Below the pieces are notes generated by a model. That model was not told where the DNA came from. It saw only the letters and a program-made list of their open reading frames with translations, and did not search any database. A stretch of 64,000 nt of DNA from Cercospora beticola (lineage: Eukaryota; Ascomycota; Dothideomycetes; Mycosphaerellales; Mycosphaerellaceae). The position numbers were made by a program, and so were the translations under genes. The stretch covers positions 62,001-126,000 of the forward strand of contig NC_088937.1 of assembly GCF_033473495.1 (NCBI RefSeq), given 5' to 3'. Positions within the stretch are counted from its first letter, which is position 1. Every line of letters begins with the position of its first letter. Below, piece by piece: positions 1 to 10,985 of this stretch.

Positions 1-1745
1 TGCCAGGATCCGAAGAGCACTCTCTTTTGACTCGCGCGGCGTCACCTCAGCTGCGAGGTCGAATCACCTCTGGCTTATCACCTGGACCAGCCGACATTCG
101 CATCCTGCCATCTGAGAAGCATGTCAGGAGACTCATCGAGCTATTCTTCAACGATACAGGACTTCTGTTTCCCTTTGTGTGCAAGCAACAAGTGCTGCAA
201 GCGTACAACGCAGCGAAAGTTACCGGCTTCAGCGGTGTTCCACGGCCACTTCTGTGCTTGCTCAACGTCATCTTCGCCTTCGCAACATACATTAGCATCC
301 ATCCAGGCTCTGCGAGCGAGGCTGATGCAAATGACGCAGAAGTCTTCTTTCAACGGGCAAGACAGCTCGTTCACGACGACCAACTACAATCGCCAAGCCT
401 GATGCTAATTCAAGCACTGCTCCTGATGTGCCTCTACCGGCAGGGCTCGCAAGTTGTCGATGATCCTTGGCAGCTGCATTGTCTCGCCTTTCGTTCTGCG
501 ATGCAACTGGGTCTACACTCACCAAGCTTCTCCGAAGGTCTGACAGCTCTCGATATGGAAGTCCGAAAGCGAGTGTGGTTCGGTTGTGTTGGTATTGATC
601 GAATCCTGGCGATGTCTTATGGCCGACCACCAGCGATCCCGGAGTCATACGTCAAGCTTGACCTTCCTACGGACTGCAGTCTGGAAACGCTGTCTGACAG
701 ACATTCAGCTAGTCCCGGTCGTTTGCCAGGAGGCGCAAGCACTGCATCGCTCTACATCCACACAACATTACTCTACCGCGTTCTTCACGATATTCTAGAG
801 CAGATGTATGGCTTTAACCTAGATTCGAGACAGGTACTGAGTCTGGCAGACATGCTTCCTGTCGTAGTGGCGCTGGAAACGCGAATGTCATCATTAGAGC
901 AAAATCTCCCTCCGGGACTGAAGCTACGGCCATGGGTAAACACTGTCAGATCAACGGGGATGGATCCAGAATTCAGTCGATTGAGCGTCATAATGCGGCG
1001 ACGAATCCTCAATGTCAGATTATTGCTGCACCGACCGGTACTGGTCCTCTTGCTCGAAAGCAGAAGTGCAGTGAATAGGGCGACACAGGAATACGACATG
1101 GTCGTCGATATGGCGCAGAACTCGGTCAAATACTGCGAAGCAGCAGCGCTCGAAATCATCGAGATTGCGTATGCCCTCCGCTCAAGACCATCGATGTTGG
1201 GTGCTTTCTGGTTCGCGTCATATTACACATTCAATGCCGCGCTGACCATTTTCGCCTGTCTGATGCTGGACATCGATACGTGCTTCCGAAACACTTCTCA
1301 CGAAGGAAATACGGCCGAAGAATCGCTCCACGTGGCGAGACTGCTATCTTCCATTGAAACGAAGGGCACAGCTCTGAAAAAGGCACTCGAAGTGGTGGAC
1401 AGTCTTGGAGGGAACACCAGATCTGGGCGGAGGATCCGGAAGACTCTTGTGAAAGTCTTCAAGGCTGCTCAAATGCTTTGTTCGCATAATTCGGAGATCA
1501 GTCGGACTTTTGCAGGAGCGCTCGGGTCATCGATTGCGGTTGGCGAGCAGAGTGAGGAACAGCAGCTGGGCTCCGGGGCAGCAGCAAGACATGCTCAGAG
1601 TGCAAGTGGAGGCTTGAATGGTGAGGGTCCGGATTCACTTGGGATGTTGGACTTTGATGCCACTCAGATGTGGAACGATGTCAATTTTGATGATATTTTC
1701 GGTGACATGATGACTTTTGATGGGGTGGGATTTACAGCGCTGTAG
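1..1745 (+). CDS. Fungal-specific transcription factor, C-terminal part (5' end outside window)
   Basis: The reading frame is already open at base 3 and runs to a TAG at 1743-1745, about 580 codons, so the gene enters from the left edge. There is no ATG near the edge (the codon at 27 is TTG), which fits a truncated view. The visible part has the fungal-specific regulatory domain that follows a Zn2Cys6 DNA-binding head: the stretch DPWQLHCLAFRSAMQLGLH and, further on, EVRKRVWFGCVGIDRILAMS and GRPPAIPE are the hallmark central block of that domain. The tail is acidic and Asp/Phe-rich (FDATQMWNDVNFDDIFGDMM), a plausible activation region. The zinc cluster itself would lie upstream and is not seen. 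It is a nuclear regulator of unknown targets. No introns are seen in this part. Confidence 0.85.
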   Translation, partial: PGSEEHSLLTRAASPQLRGRITSGLSPGPADIRILPSEKHVRRLIELFFNDTGLLFPFVCKQQVLQAYNAAKVTGFSGVPRPLLCLLNVIFAFATYISIHPGSASEADANDAEVFFQRARQLVHDDQLQSPSLMLIQALLLMCLYRQGSQVVDDPWQLHCLAFRSAMQLGLHSPSFSEGLTALDMEVRKRVWFGCVGIDRILAMSYGRPPAIPESYVKLDLPTDCSLETLSDRHSASPGRLPGGASTASLYIHTTLLYRVLHDILEQMYGFNLDSRQVLSLADMLPVVVALETRMSSLEQNLPPGLKLRPWVNTVRSTGMDPEFSRLSVIMRRRILNVRLLLHRPVLVLLLESRSAVNRATQEYDMVVDMAQNSVKYCEAAALEIIEIAYALRSRPSMLGAFWFASYYTFNAALTIFACLMLDIDTCFRNTSHEGNTAEESLHVARLLSSIETKGTALKKALEVVDSLGGNTRSGRRIRKTLVKVFKAAQMLCSHNSEISRTFAGALGSSIAVGEQSEEQQLGSGAAARHAQSASGGLNGEGPDSLGMLDFDATQMWNDVNFDDIFGDMMTFDGVGFTAL

Positions 1746-1993
1746 ATAAGTGTCGCTGACAGGATTGAGTACATCGTTTGGCGCATCAAACTCGCAGTTC
1801 TACATGTATTGCACCTGCTTGTTGACTGTATCAGCCTATGCTGAAAATATATCGCAAACAAAATTCTTGCTTACAAGCTGGCGTTGAAGCCAACTCTCAT
1901 CGCTCATCACTCGCTCATCAGAACGTCAACAGGCACTCATCCACTCCACAATGCAAGATCTAGCTGAAAACCTCACTCCCACGTTCCCGTAGC

Positions 1994-2436
1994 TCAACTC
2001 TCCAACTTCTTCAAACTTCGCACATCCCCCCACTTCTCCCCCTCGTTCCTCTCCACCAAAATGACCTCTTCCACATTCCCCTTCCCTAGCCCCTTCTGAC
2101 TATCATGCACATGCGGACATTCTGGCAAGCCTTCAACATATCTAATCTCACCATCCAAATCTGCGATTCGCAATTTGAGAAGCCAGAGTTTGGTGTGTGA
2201 GGAGAAGAACAAGTCGGCGGTGATGGGGATTTGGGTGGCGGTCTGCGAGGAAAATCAGAGGATGTTGTGGGAAACAATGGAGTATGTAAGGGGAAAGGTA
2301 TGTTGCGTACGCTTAGATGAATGAAGTTATCCTTGACATCAAGAGGAGTGGCGGGAAGAGTTTCCGGGAGGGGAGATGGTGGAGCGGAATCGAGGATTTT
2401 GTAGAAGTAGGTTTTGGAGTTGTTGGGTGAAGACAT
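1994..2436 (-). CDS. DUF952-family small protein
   Basis: Two exons on the minus strand: 2436-2311 and 2242-1994, with a 68-bp intron (donor GTACGC, acceptor CAG) that keeps the frame; product 124 aa. The protein begins MSSPNNSKTYFYKILDSA and contains DNFIHLS, followed after the intron by TATQIPITADLFFSS and LWLLKLRIADLDGEIRYVEG. This matches the DUF952 pattern (YKIL near the start, DxFIHLS, a FF-plus-hydrophobic segment, then an acidic and aromatic end). The family function is not established. An in-frame ATG at 2472 would add 12 residues; I prefer 2436 because the family fold starts just after it. The gene is convergent with the transcription factor, with about 250 bp between stops. Confidence 0.75.
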
Positions 2437-3643
2437 GTTTGCGAGAGCAGGTCGAATTTTGTGTGAATACAATATGTGAAGGATTCCAGATTCTGGTCTG
2501 TGGTATATACACTGTTTCTCTACAATGCTTTGCTTGATGGGACGTCGAAGTCACCGATGTGGCTTACTCATCCGGATGGTGTCAGCGCGCTAACTAGCAT
2601 TTCTGCTGGAGATGCCAAGAGGAGGCATCTCGCTTTTCTACTTTCCAGTGTCCTTTTGCAAAGCAAAGCGGTATCATCTGAAGCATTGCCGACGAAAGAT
2701 CTGACGGACTCTCAGGGAGTGTTGAGGTCTCAGCAATTCCCGCAGAATGGTACGAGAGCCGCCGACATGGTCGACCCGAGGGGCGGCATTTCGTGGCCAG
2801 CGGAACCTGGAGTGGCTTTCTGAATCTCCAAACTCTGTCCCCACAGTTTGGCCAAAACTAAGATTGGTTTCTATTTTTGACCTCGCCTTCTGCTCGCTCA
2901 CTGCTCACTGTGGAAGAGCACGTGTCTGGCGAGGCGGTTGGGCGTTCTTCATACAGGGGAGTGCCTTCACGGTGCACGGGAAAGGGTTTGCCGGGATGGG
3001 TATGCGGTGCTCAATGCCAACCAGGAGGGAAGTGTGCCGGACGAGAAGAGACGTTGGCTGACGGGACGTTTCTCCCGACGCCGCTGACAAGGCATGCTGT
3101 GGGAAGATGAAACGGCGCGTGCATACACCACTGACAACGCATGCGGCCAGACTCGACGGCAACGATGCGCCAGCGTTTCGACGACGGCGGCGCGCGTGCA
3201 GAAAGCCGCGCCTTGCGAAGGAGAACACTCGCCTCCGCGCTGGGGAGGTGAATCGTGTCCAGCATGGCCTGTTGCACGCTTCCAGCAATATTCTAAGTAC
3301 ACGCCCGACTGCATCCGCGCAACACTCGCACGACTCTTCTCTGCTTCCCTCTCTGCACGCTCTTCTCGCTGCTGCCGCGTCTGCAGCTCCGGCCGCCCTC
3401 AACGCGCCACGGATTGGCGAATCACGATAACGCACCTCTCCTTCCATGCCGTGTCACCAGCGGCGTCTCGTTTGCTGAATTGCCGCTTCTCGTGCCTCTA
3501 ACTCTCTGCAGCCGACACTCCATCCGAGTGCGAAGAGTCACTGCAGACTGCGGAGTCGATCGTGCGGGAGAGGAAGCCAATCATTTGTGGCGAGTGCGAG
3601 TGTTACACCCAATCCTACGCGTGCGACTTGAACTTGAGACGAT
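2437..3643. other. Intergenic region, no gene seen
   Basis: About 1.2 kb between the divergent DUF952-like and MIF-domain genes. Many short overlapping open frames are present on both strands, but none shows a recognisable domain. It presumably holds both promoters. The half nearer the MIF gene is GC-rich with pyrimidine runs, as fungal promoters often are. Confidence 0.5.
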
Positions 3644-5423
3644 ATGCCACAATCCGACGAGAGCTCGTCCGCCGATGCACCCTCGTCCCCTTCACGCGAT
3701 TCCTCTCTCCATCGCATGACTGACTCCGTTTGCTCGACAAAACCCACCGATGCTGCCACTCCACTAGACGACAAGTTTGCAGTCCTGCCAGCCAACAAAC
3801 CGCGAGATCGCAGCAGCCTGCCTGCTGAGCTTGCCGGCAGTGCCAACTTTGGCGACTTTGTGCATAAACATCTGGGCACTCGCGAAAGTGTCATGGCCGC
3901 TCCTTACACCTCTCCATCTCGCCAGCGCACTCAATACTACGACGAGCAATTCCATCACAAGGACAATGCAAATGGCAGCGTCCGCGAAAGAGTCCAGAGA
4001 GACTCTCCCGTCATTGCGGAGCTGCGCACGAACGTGATCGTAGGTGCTCGAGCTGGTGCAAGGGATGTCGATGTCGTGAACTGATGTGCAACGCCAGGTC
4101 AAAGACGAATTCACGCTGGTGACCGATCTCTCATACCACTTGGCAGCGCGCTACACGCGACCAGATTCATCAGTCATGGTGAAGGTCGATCACAGCGCCT
4201 GCCTGGCATTAGGCGGCACTTTCGAACCATGCTACATCATTGCCATTACCGCTGTACCTTCACAGATGGGCCCGACCATGAACAAGAGAAACGCCGCTCT
4301 GATCCAGTCTTTCCTGGCCGATATTCTCAGCGTGTCTCCCGAACGCGGTATCATCAAATTCCAGCCAATCCCAGATGAGAACTTTGCCATCAACGGCACC
4401 ACAATTCTTGGAGAAATTGAGCGACAGGAGAAGCGGCATGAGGGAGAACATGCCGGAAGCATGCGACGTGCGATGAACAGCATGGGACGTAAAAGCATGC
4501 CGAGCTTCAAGAAGAGCTTGCCGAAGATGGACGGTGAAGTCAAGAACGTGCCGGAACCAACTCCAACCCCAGCTGAAACGAGACCGGCCCCAGCAAGGGC
4601 TGACAGTGCTGTTCCAAGCAATGCTTCTGAAGACAAGTCAGATACCACGCCCACGCAGATGAGCGCCAACATCACCTCTCCTGGAGAAGTCTACGAGCTG
4701 CCAGCCATTGAGGTGGACAAAGATCGTCCGGTCACTGCCCACGAGCGAAAGTCATCAGGCGGATCGAATGGCTTGCGCATGAACGGAGTGTCGCAAGGCG
4801 CTGTAAGTTCTTCCCGATCTTCGACGCCTAAGAATGGAAAAAAGGCTCGTCCGCGGACGTTCTCGGGAGAGAACTTCTCAGCCAGAGATCAACCAAAGAG
4901 CAAATCGATCGGCATAGGCCAGGCGTCTCCTACTGCGAAGATGCCGGCAACGCATCAGACAAAGAACCAGAAAGCGCACTCGTTCCTGAAGCACGATCCA
5001 ACCAATACCTCAGCGAAAGCCAGTCTAACGAATACTTCCCGCCCGACATCTCCACGCCAGCGAAACTGGGGCGCCGCACCAGCACCAGTAATTCGAACTC
5101 GAGACAGTCCCGATCTTGCCAATGCAGGTCCTCAAGCTGCACTGAAGGCACTCAGCGGAACCTGGACCAACGAATCGGCACAAGAGAAATCGCGCAAGAA
5201 GATCGAGAAATTGACCGGAGAGAAGCCGGATGTAGACAACAAAAAGGACACCGAAGCCAACACAGCAAAGCGACGTTCGACAATTACTGCAACGCCCAAG
5301 TATCCTGAGCCACCGCCAATTCCTGTCGACAAGCAGGATTCGAAATCGCTGAATAAAGTAGGAAAGCGGAAGAGTTTCTTATCAGCTTTTAGGCGCCATG
5401 CGTTGCCGCAGGCGGCACATTGA
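3644..5423 (+). CDS. MIF-domain (macrophage migration inhibitory factor/tautomerase family) protein with long disordered tail
   Basis: Two exons, 3644-4039 and 4098-5423, with a 58-bp intron (GTAGGT...CCAG); product 573 aa. Residues from about 122 to 237 form a MIF-like domain: PVIAELRTNVI, then VKVDHSACLALGGTFEPCYI and a helix-strand block ending INGTTILGEIE. MIF proteins are trimeric tautomerases whose N-terminal proline is the catalytic base. Here the equivalent proline is internal (Pro122), behind a Ser/Asp-rich leader of about 120 residues. After the domain come roughly 330 residues rich in Ser, Pro, Lys and Thr with no predicted fold, ending in a basic patch (KVGKRKSFLSAFRRHA). Similar MIF-plus-tail proteins are common in ascomycetes and are poorly characterised. 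The enzymatic role is uncertain because of the blocked proline. It is convergent with the MARVEL-like gene. Confidence 0.85.
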
Positions 5424-5766
5424 TGTGACGTCGACTTCAACACGCTCGTTCAGATCAACAAAAGTTGCTAAAGTCTCCTAAGACTCGAAAGAAAGGAACA
5501 GGCGTGAAATGGGAAAAGGGAAAGGAAAGAAAGATGTTACTTGGATGATGATTGATGATACCCGGTCCACTCCGTTTTTATCTTTTGCAAAGTTCACCAG
5601 AGAAATGTTACAGAGGCTTTCAAAGTCACAAAGTCGCTTCCTTACAAGTCAGAGATACATTCCATTGCATTCCTACCTTTACGCCTCCCAATGCCGTCTC
5701 CATCGCGGAGTCCTGTTTCCCTCCCCTCCATTTCCCCATCAACCACTCCCACCCGCTTCCTACTTC
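5424..5766. other. Intergenic region between convergent genes
   Basis: A short stretch holding the 3' ends of the MIF-domain gene and the MARVEL-like gene. It is purine- then pyrimidine-rich. I see no gene or RNA in it; a 152-codon open frame through it from 5509 is low-complexity and overlaps the membrane-protein gene on the other strand. Confidence 0.5.
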
Positions 5767-6629
5767 CTACTTCCCAACCTCCACAACCCTCACTCTGTCC
5801 TTCTTCGGCGTACTCTCACTGTTCTTCGTATCAAAACTTCCCTTCTGCGACTGACATCTCATCTCAAAATCGCCATTCTTCTCCTCATCCAACCTCATCA
5901 AACTCCTCCTCTTCTGCGCAGAATTCGCATTCTTATTGCTCAGAGCGAAAATCGCAGTTCCGAGTAACAAGAGTTGGAGGAGGAATGTGGGGATGGTGGT
6001 GTAGAAGGCGAAGCGCTAGAAAGAAAAGTGAAGGGTTAGCGGAGGTCCGAAGGTCGTTTGGAGGGTTTGGGATGAAGAGGGGTAGGGAAGGTGAACGTAC
6101 AGTCTCATGACACAATGTATTGAAAGATTCTGGAACACCTTGATTCGGAATCCGGCTCCAATTACACGTCCACGTTTGAAGTGTGGCGCGAGATGGCGAA
6201 GAGGCGTTCAGAGCTGCGGGGAAAGCGAGGCCGATGAGAGAGATGATTGTGCTGAGGGTGCTTGAGCCCAATACGAGAGCATTCGCCGGAAGCTGTAAAA
6301 TGAATATCAAAATCAGCATAATGCCTCTCAACACTCAATCTCACTCATTGCGTTGCGAGATTTTTAGGGGATTTCGCACGTACCGCAGAAATGAACAACG
6401 CCGCAGCTAGGATTGCGTTCAACAGGAGAATCACGACTGAGGTTCCGATGAGGGCGCCGAGACCTCGCATATCGAAATGCGAAGACCAGATTGGGAGATA
6501 ATAGACACTTTCGCTTCGGTTTGAGTTGAAGACAGACAGAGTATGGCTTGCTGTGGCGATGATGGCGATGTTGAGGATTATGGATAAGGTGACGAGGAGG
6601 AGGGTGGGGAGGCGGAGGTGGGAGGCCAT
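5767..6629 (-). CDS. MARVEL-like four-helix integral membrane protein
   Basis: Three exons on the minus strand: 6629-6384, 6292-6101 and 6015-5767, with introns of 91 and 85 bp (GTACGT...ACAG and GTACGT...CTAG); all junctions keep frame and the product is 228 aa. Four hydrophobic segments are visible: LPTLLLVTLSIILNIAII, LIGTSVVILLLNAILAAALF, STLSTIISLIGLAFPAAL and PTFLLQLLLLGTAIFAL. Between helices 3 and 4 is a Cys- and Trp-containing loop (LQTWTCNWSRIP, then NTLCHET). The cytoplasmic tail is charged. This layout, with the N terminus and C terminus inside, is that of fungal MARVEL-type proteins, which act in membrane apposition and plasma-membrane domains. Specific function is unknown. The start ATG at 6627-6629 lies directly before helix 1. 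Confidence 0.8.
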
Positions 6630-7439
6630 TTTGTCGCTGTGTTTGCCAGAGATGTACAGGTCTGTACTGTATGAGAAGGGAAAGAATGGAGAGGAAAGGA
6701 AGCAGCAGTGCTGAACGATAGAGAAGGTTTTTCAGATTGCTGAGACTGGACTGAAGTAAGGTAATATCTTTCTCCTGCTTGCTCCCGTATGTATGGTGTC
6801 CCGTACTGCCTTCCCCATGGTATGCGCTTATCCTGTCCAGCGCCTAAGTAATTCTTCTGCAGCAATGCAGTGTGTATGCGAACTCAATCACACACCTCAT
6901 ACGCGCTGAACCAAACATTCTTCATCCTCGGGCGTAGCGGCGCTTGAGTAGAGTCGGTCGCGGGAGGCCTCGAAAAGCTCGCTCTGTACTCGATGACCAA
7001 TGAAAGGTGCAGAGACGAGGATGGGAATAGCTCTCTTGCGTGGTTGGAAGCAGAATGTGAAACGTCTTGTTGATGGTACAGCGCTTGCGGTTGTTGGTGG
7101 GAGGTGAGAGAAGTGATGCTGATTGGTGAAGAGCGAAGCGCTTCGCAAGCTTTCTGCCAAGACCGAATAAGTGGGTCTACCCTCCACATCTCTGCGATCC
7201 CTTCGTTCTCGAGTTGTGTCGCCGTCTTCGTGGTCGGTCTCTACCACTTTCCAATGTGTATGCGACATACTGTATGCGAGCAGCTCTGGACCCCGGTGCC
7301 TCTTGACAGCTCGAGCCGGTGCTATGGACACATTCTGAACGACTATAGGAGGCACGCGAGATATGACCACGTGTCTACACGGCCTTGCACGACCAGGTTG
7401 GCGACTCCTGCCTCTTCTTATAGCGAGAACGAGCAGTAA
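6630..7439. other. Intergenic region up to the edge of the AT-rich island
   Basis: About 0.8 kb upstream of the MARVEL-like gene with normal base composition up to about 7440, where the sequence abruptly turns AT-rich. Open frames of 90-160 codons on both strands have no recognisable domain and overlap each other, so I call no gene. The promoter of the membrane-protein gene should lie near its left end. Confidence 0.5.
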
Positions 7440-8672
7440 TGTTCGCTATCTATATAGGCTACGTCTTTTCCTTAATTAGGATTATAGATCTTTCTAAGCG
7501 TCTGCCTATAGCCGGGTTGCTAAAAACGGACTATATATTTATGCCTCTTATACTTAGCTTCTACTACTAATTAAGTTACTAAAATATATTTCTATATACG
7601 TATATATTCTCTACTAATAATAACTTCTACTAGGTATATACTCTATAGTTCTAGTAGATTCGAGCGTTTATATCTAAATAGAATACTTAATTAAAGTTAA
7701 TATATTTAATAAGTATATAAGTTAGATAGATATATAAACTAGTTTTATAAAGTAGATAACTTTAATTCTTAATTTCTTAGGCTATATAAGTTAGAATTAT
7801 ACTAAAGTTAGATTAATTAAATACTTAGAAGTTACTCTATCTAATAGATAACTTTTTAAGTTATAACTTTAAATAGATAGATAATTCTTATACGCCGGTC
7901 TATCTCTTTTTTAGCTAGAGTAAGTATAACTTTAAATACTATATATACTATAAGTTAGTTTAGCTCTTAGCTATTTCTTAATCTAACTAACTAACTATAT
8001 TACTTATTAAGCCTATATCTAAGTAGTATCTCTAGTAGCTAATTTAGTAATATTAATTCTAAAAGTAAGCTTAATTTTCTTTCTTAGAGCTCTATAAGAC
8101 TATAATTCTTTAATTATAGTCTTTATATTCTTATATTTAGCTTATAGTAATATCGCTATAGCTTATAACTTTTAGAACTCTTTTAATAATCTATCTACTA
8201 TATTTAAAATTAAAGTTAGTAAGCTATTTTAATAGTTTATAACTTTAGCTTTAATTTTATTTATTTATTTTTTAATCTATTTTAGATTCTAAAAGGTATT
8301 CTAAGTATCTAATAAATAAGATAGTAGTAGAGTTAGTATTTTATAATATAGTATTAGCTTAGATAATATAGTTTATAGATCTAGTAGTAATAAGCCTAAG
8401 CTTCTAAAGATATTTTTAATTATATTTAAAGTAAATATAGCTTAATATACTTACTAGAACTTAAGAAGAAAGTCTTCTTTAATTAGATAGTAATATCTAA
8501 CTATACTAAGCCTTTAGATTCTAGCTAAATATACTTTCTTTAATAGACTAAAATAGCTAATATCTAAAGACTATAATAGATAAGAGGAATATAGTAGTAT
8601 ATAGAGAGTAATAATACTTTATTTCTTATAGAATAACTTAAACTCTAGAGTTATATAGCTATTATAGCTATC
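7440..8672. other. RIP-degraded sequence of unknown origin at the island's left edge
   Basis: Very AT-rich, with stops in all frames and few CG dinucleotides except close to the left border. I found no repeat partner in the window and no recognisable protein motif. It is probably an older transposon fragment, by its setting. Confidence 0.4.
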
Positions 8673-8888
8673 TATTAATTTTAAAGGTCTAATCTATCTA
8701 GATATAGTAGAATAAAGTAAAGTAAAACCTTCCGAAATAAGTAGTTAGAGAAGCTTAAGTTTCTATCTACTATAAGCCTATAAAGAAATACTCTCTACTA
8801 AGAATTTCTAAAGCCTAAAGTACTATTTACTTAAAGCCTAACTATTAAATAGAGAGATATAGTATTTATAGAATCTTAAATTATAATA
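8673..8888 (-). repeat. Left (3') LTR of the 2.3-kb element
   Basis: It pairs with 10770-10985. Both copies begin TATTAA and end TTATAATA, as expected for TG...CA ends after RIP. The pair differs mostly by C/T and G/A changes. Confidence 0.75.
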
Positions 8889-10769
8889 CTCTTTCTAATA
8901 GTCTATTTCTTAATAGCTAGTTACTTTCCTTAGTTTTATTTTCTATTATAGTAAAAGCTCTTACTTTACTTATATCTTTAAAAGCTAAGACTATACTTCT
9001 TATAAGTTCTAGATACTAATAGCTTAATAGTAAGTATTTTTTCTTTTAATATAGAGTATACTATTTAGCTTTAAATAACTCTAAGTTATTTATTCTCTTT
9101 CTTTCTTATTATTATTTCTATATAGCTCTTATAGTATAAGCTAAATACTCTAATTCTCTCTCTAGTTTAGATTATCTAAGTATCTCTACTTCTTTCTTTT
9201 CTAGAATAGAAAAGATATTATTAAGTAATAAGTATAGTTAGATATCTATAGTATTTCTAATAGATAACTAAGATTTAGATAGGCTACTAAATAGAACTTA
9301 GATTCTATTCTTAAGTTTAACTACTTCTACTATTACTAGCTAGGCTTCTCTTATTTTCTTTCTAAGTAATAGTAAGCTAGACTATACTTATAATATACTC
9401 TATAAACTTATTATTTAAAAAGTAAAGTACTACTATACTAGTTTCCTTTCTAATACTTTATTATTCTTATACTTCTTCTTTAGCTCTTATTAGATAGCTT
9501 TTACTATCTCTTTCTTTAATACTATTTCTTTATTCTTTTTACTAATATAAAGCTAAATCTAGTAGATTGCTTTATAGTTTGCTTTATTAGTTATTAGAAT
9601 AGATATTAAGATCTTAATAGTTAAGTATAAGTCTTCTTTCTTAAGAAATATAGCTATTTTTCTAAACTATTATTCTAAGTTCTTCTTAGAAAGTACTAGA
9701 TATAGTCTCTTTATTAAAGTACTATTTATTTTATTTTATTTCTATTTTATTTTCTAAAGAGTTAACTTTAAATATATATATTACTAAGTTCTTCTAACTA
9801 TAGCTAAGAAATAAATTTATTTTATATAGTAAACTAGAACCTATATATCTTAGTATATATATAGATAGAAATTCTTTTATACTAGACTATTTAGTAGAGA
9901 ATTAACTATACTAAGACTCCTCTCTTTTAGCTAGAGCTTCTAGGACTCTATTTTCTAGATAGCTCTAGAGTAGATATTATATTCTAGGCCTTATATATAG
10001 TATATATATTAATAGCTAAAGGAGTATATCTCTCTAGTACTCTCTAGTATAGAAACTTTCTAGTACTACTATATTTATAATAAAAGTAGGTTTATAACTC
10101 CTTTTAATCTTAAGTATACTAGTTTATTTAACTAGGCTTCTAGAGCCTAATTATCTAATTCTTCTTTAGATTCTAGAAATAGTAAAAAGTTTAGTTAGTT
10201 TCTAAAGTATTATTAGCTAATAGTAGGTCTCTCTAGAACCTACTTTATAACTATCTTCTCTAAATATAATCTATCTAGTATAAACTAATTCTCTAGTCTT
10301 ATAAAATCTTCCTTTAAATAGATAGTAAGTTCTATCTATATAGCTATCTTTAGAAGACTTTTTCTAATAGCTTAACTATTCTTCTAACTTTATTCTTTTC
10401 TACTTTCTAGTAGTAGAGAAATACTAGACTAACTTCTAGTATTATTAGACTATAACTTTTATTTACTAAGTACTTAGTCTAAGTATCTTATAGAGTTTAT
10501 TCTTTATTTTTATATAAGTATATAGTTTATTTTTCTATTTAGAACTAATATATATTAGATATTCTATCTATCTATATATACTATTCTTTCTACTATCTAG
10601 TTTATACTTATAAGACTACTTCTTTTACTTCTAACTCTTTTATAGCTTTAGATCCTACTATTACTTTTAAGTCTTTTACTAGAGTACTTTAACTTCTACT
10701 AGAAGTACTTACTATTATATTCTCTAGCTTCTAGCTTTCTAGCTATAATATAAACTCGAGCTTATAACT

Positions 10770-10985
10770 TATTAAATTTAGAAGTCTAACCTATCTAGAT
10801 ATAGTAGAATAAAACAAAGTAAAACCTTTTAAAATAAGTAGTTAGAGAAGCTTAGATTTCTATCTATTATAAGCCTATAAAGAAATACTCTCTACTAAGA
10901 ATTCCTAAAGCTTAAAGTACTACTTACCTAAAGCTTAACTATTAGATAGAGAGATATAGTATCTATAGAATCTTAAATTATAATA
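10770..10985 (-). repeat. Right (5') LTR of the 2.3-kb element
   Basis: This is the partner of 8673-8888 and has the same 216-bp length. It is preceded at 10751-10769 by the primer-binding-like segment shared with the copia elements. Confidence 0.75.

Larger units (their letters stand above)
8673..10985 (-). mobile_element. Short LTR retroelement (2.3 kb), probably copia-type, reverse orientation
   Basis: Direct repeats of 216 bp at 8673-8888 and 10770-10985 flank an internal region of 1881 bp, too short for a complete gag-pol. The internal sequence just left of the right repeat (about 10751-10769) is the same primer-binding-like segment seen next to the LTRs of the full copia elements at 27981 and 33886. 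That fixes the orientation: the 5' LTR is on the right, so the element reads on the minus strand. The internal frames are full of RIP stops and I could not recognise reverse transcriptase or integrase, so it is either internally deleted or a non-autonomous relative. The 5 bases outside the two ends (CTATC and AGAAG) do not match, so no target duplication is visible. Confidence 0.7.

Noticed and set aside
7104..7439. 111-codon open frame before the AT-rich island
   Set aside because: No domain, no homologue recognised and overlapped by equally long frames on the other strand.
9400..9800. CRISPR-like or tandem satellite repeats in the AT-rich island
   Set aside because: No regularly spaced units; the apparent repetitiveness comes from TA-rich composition after RIP.
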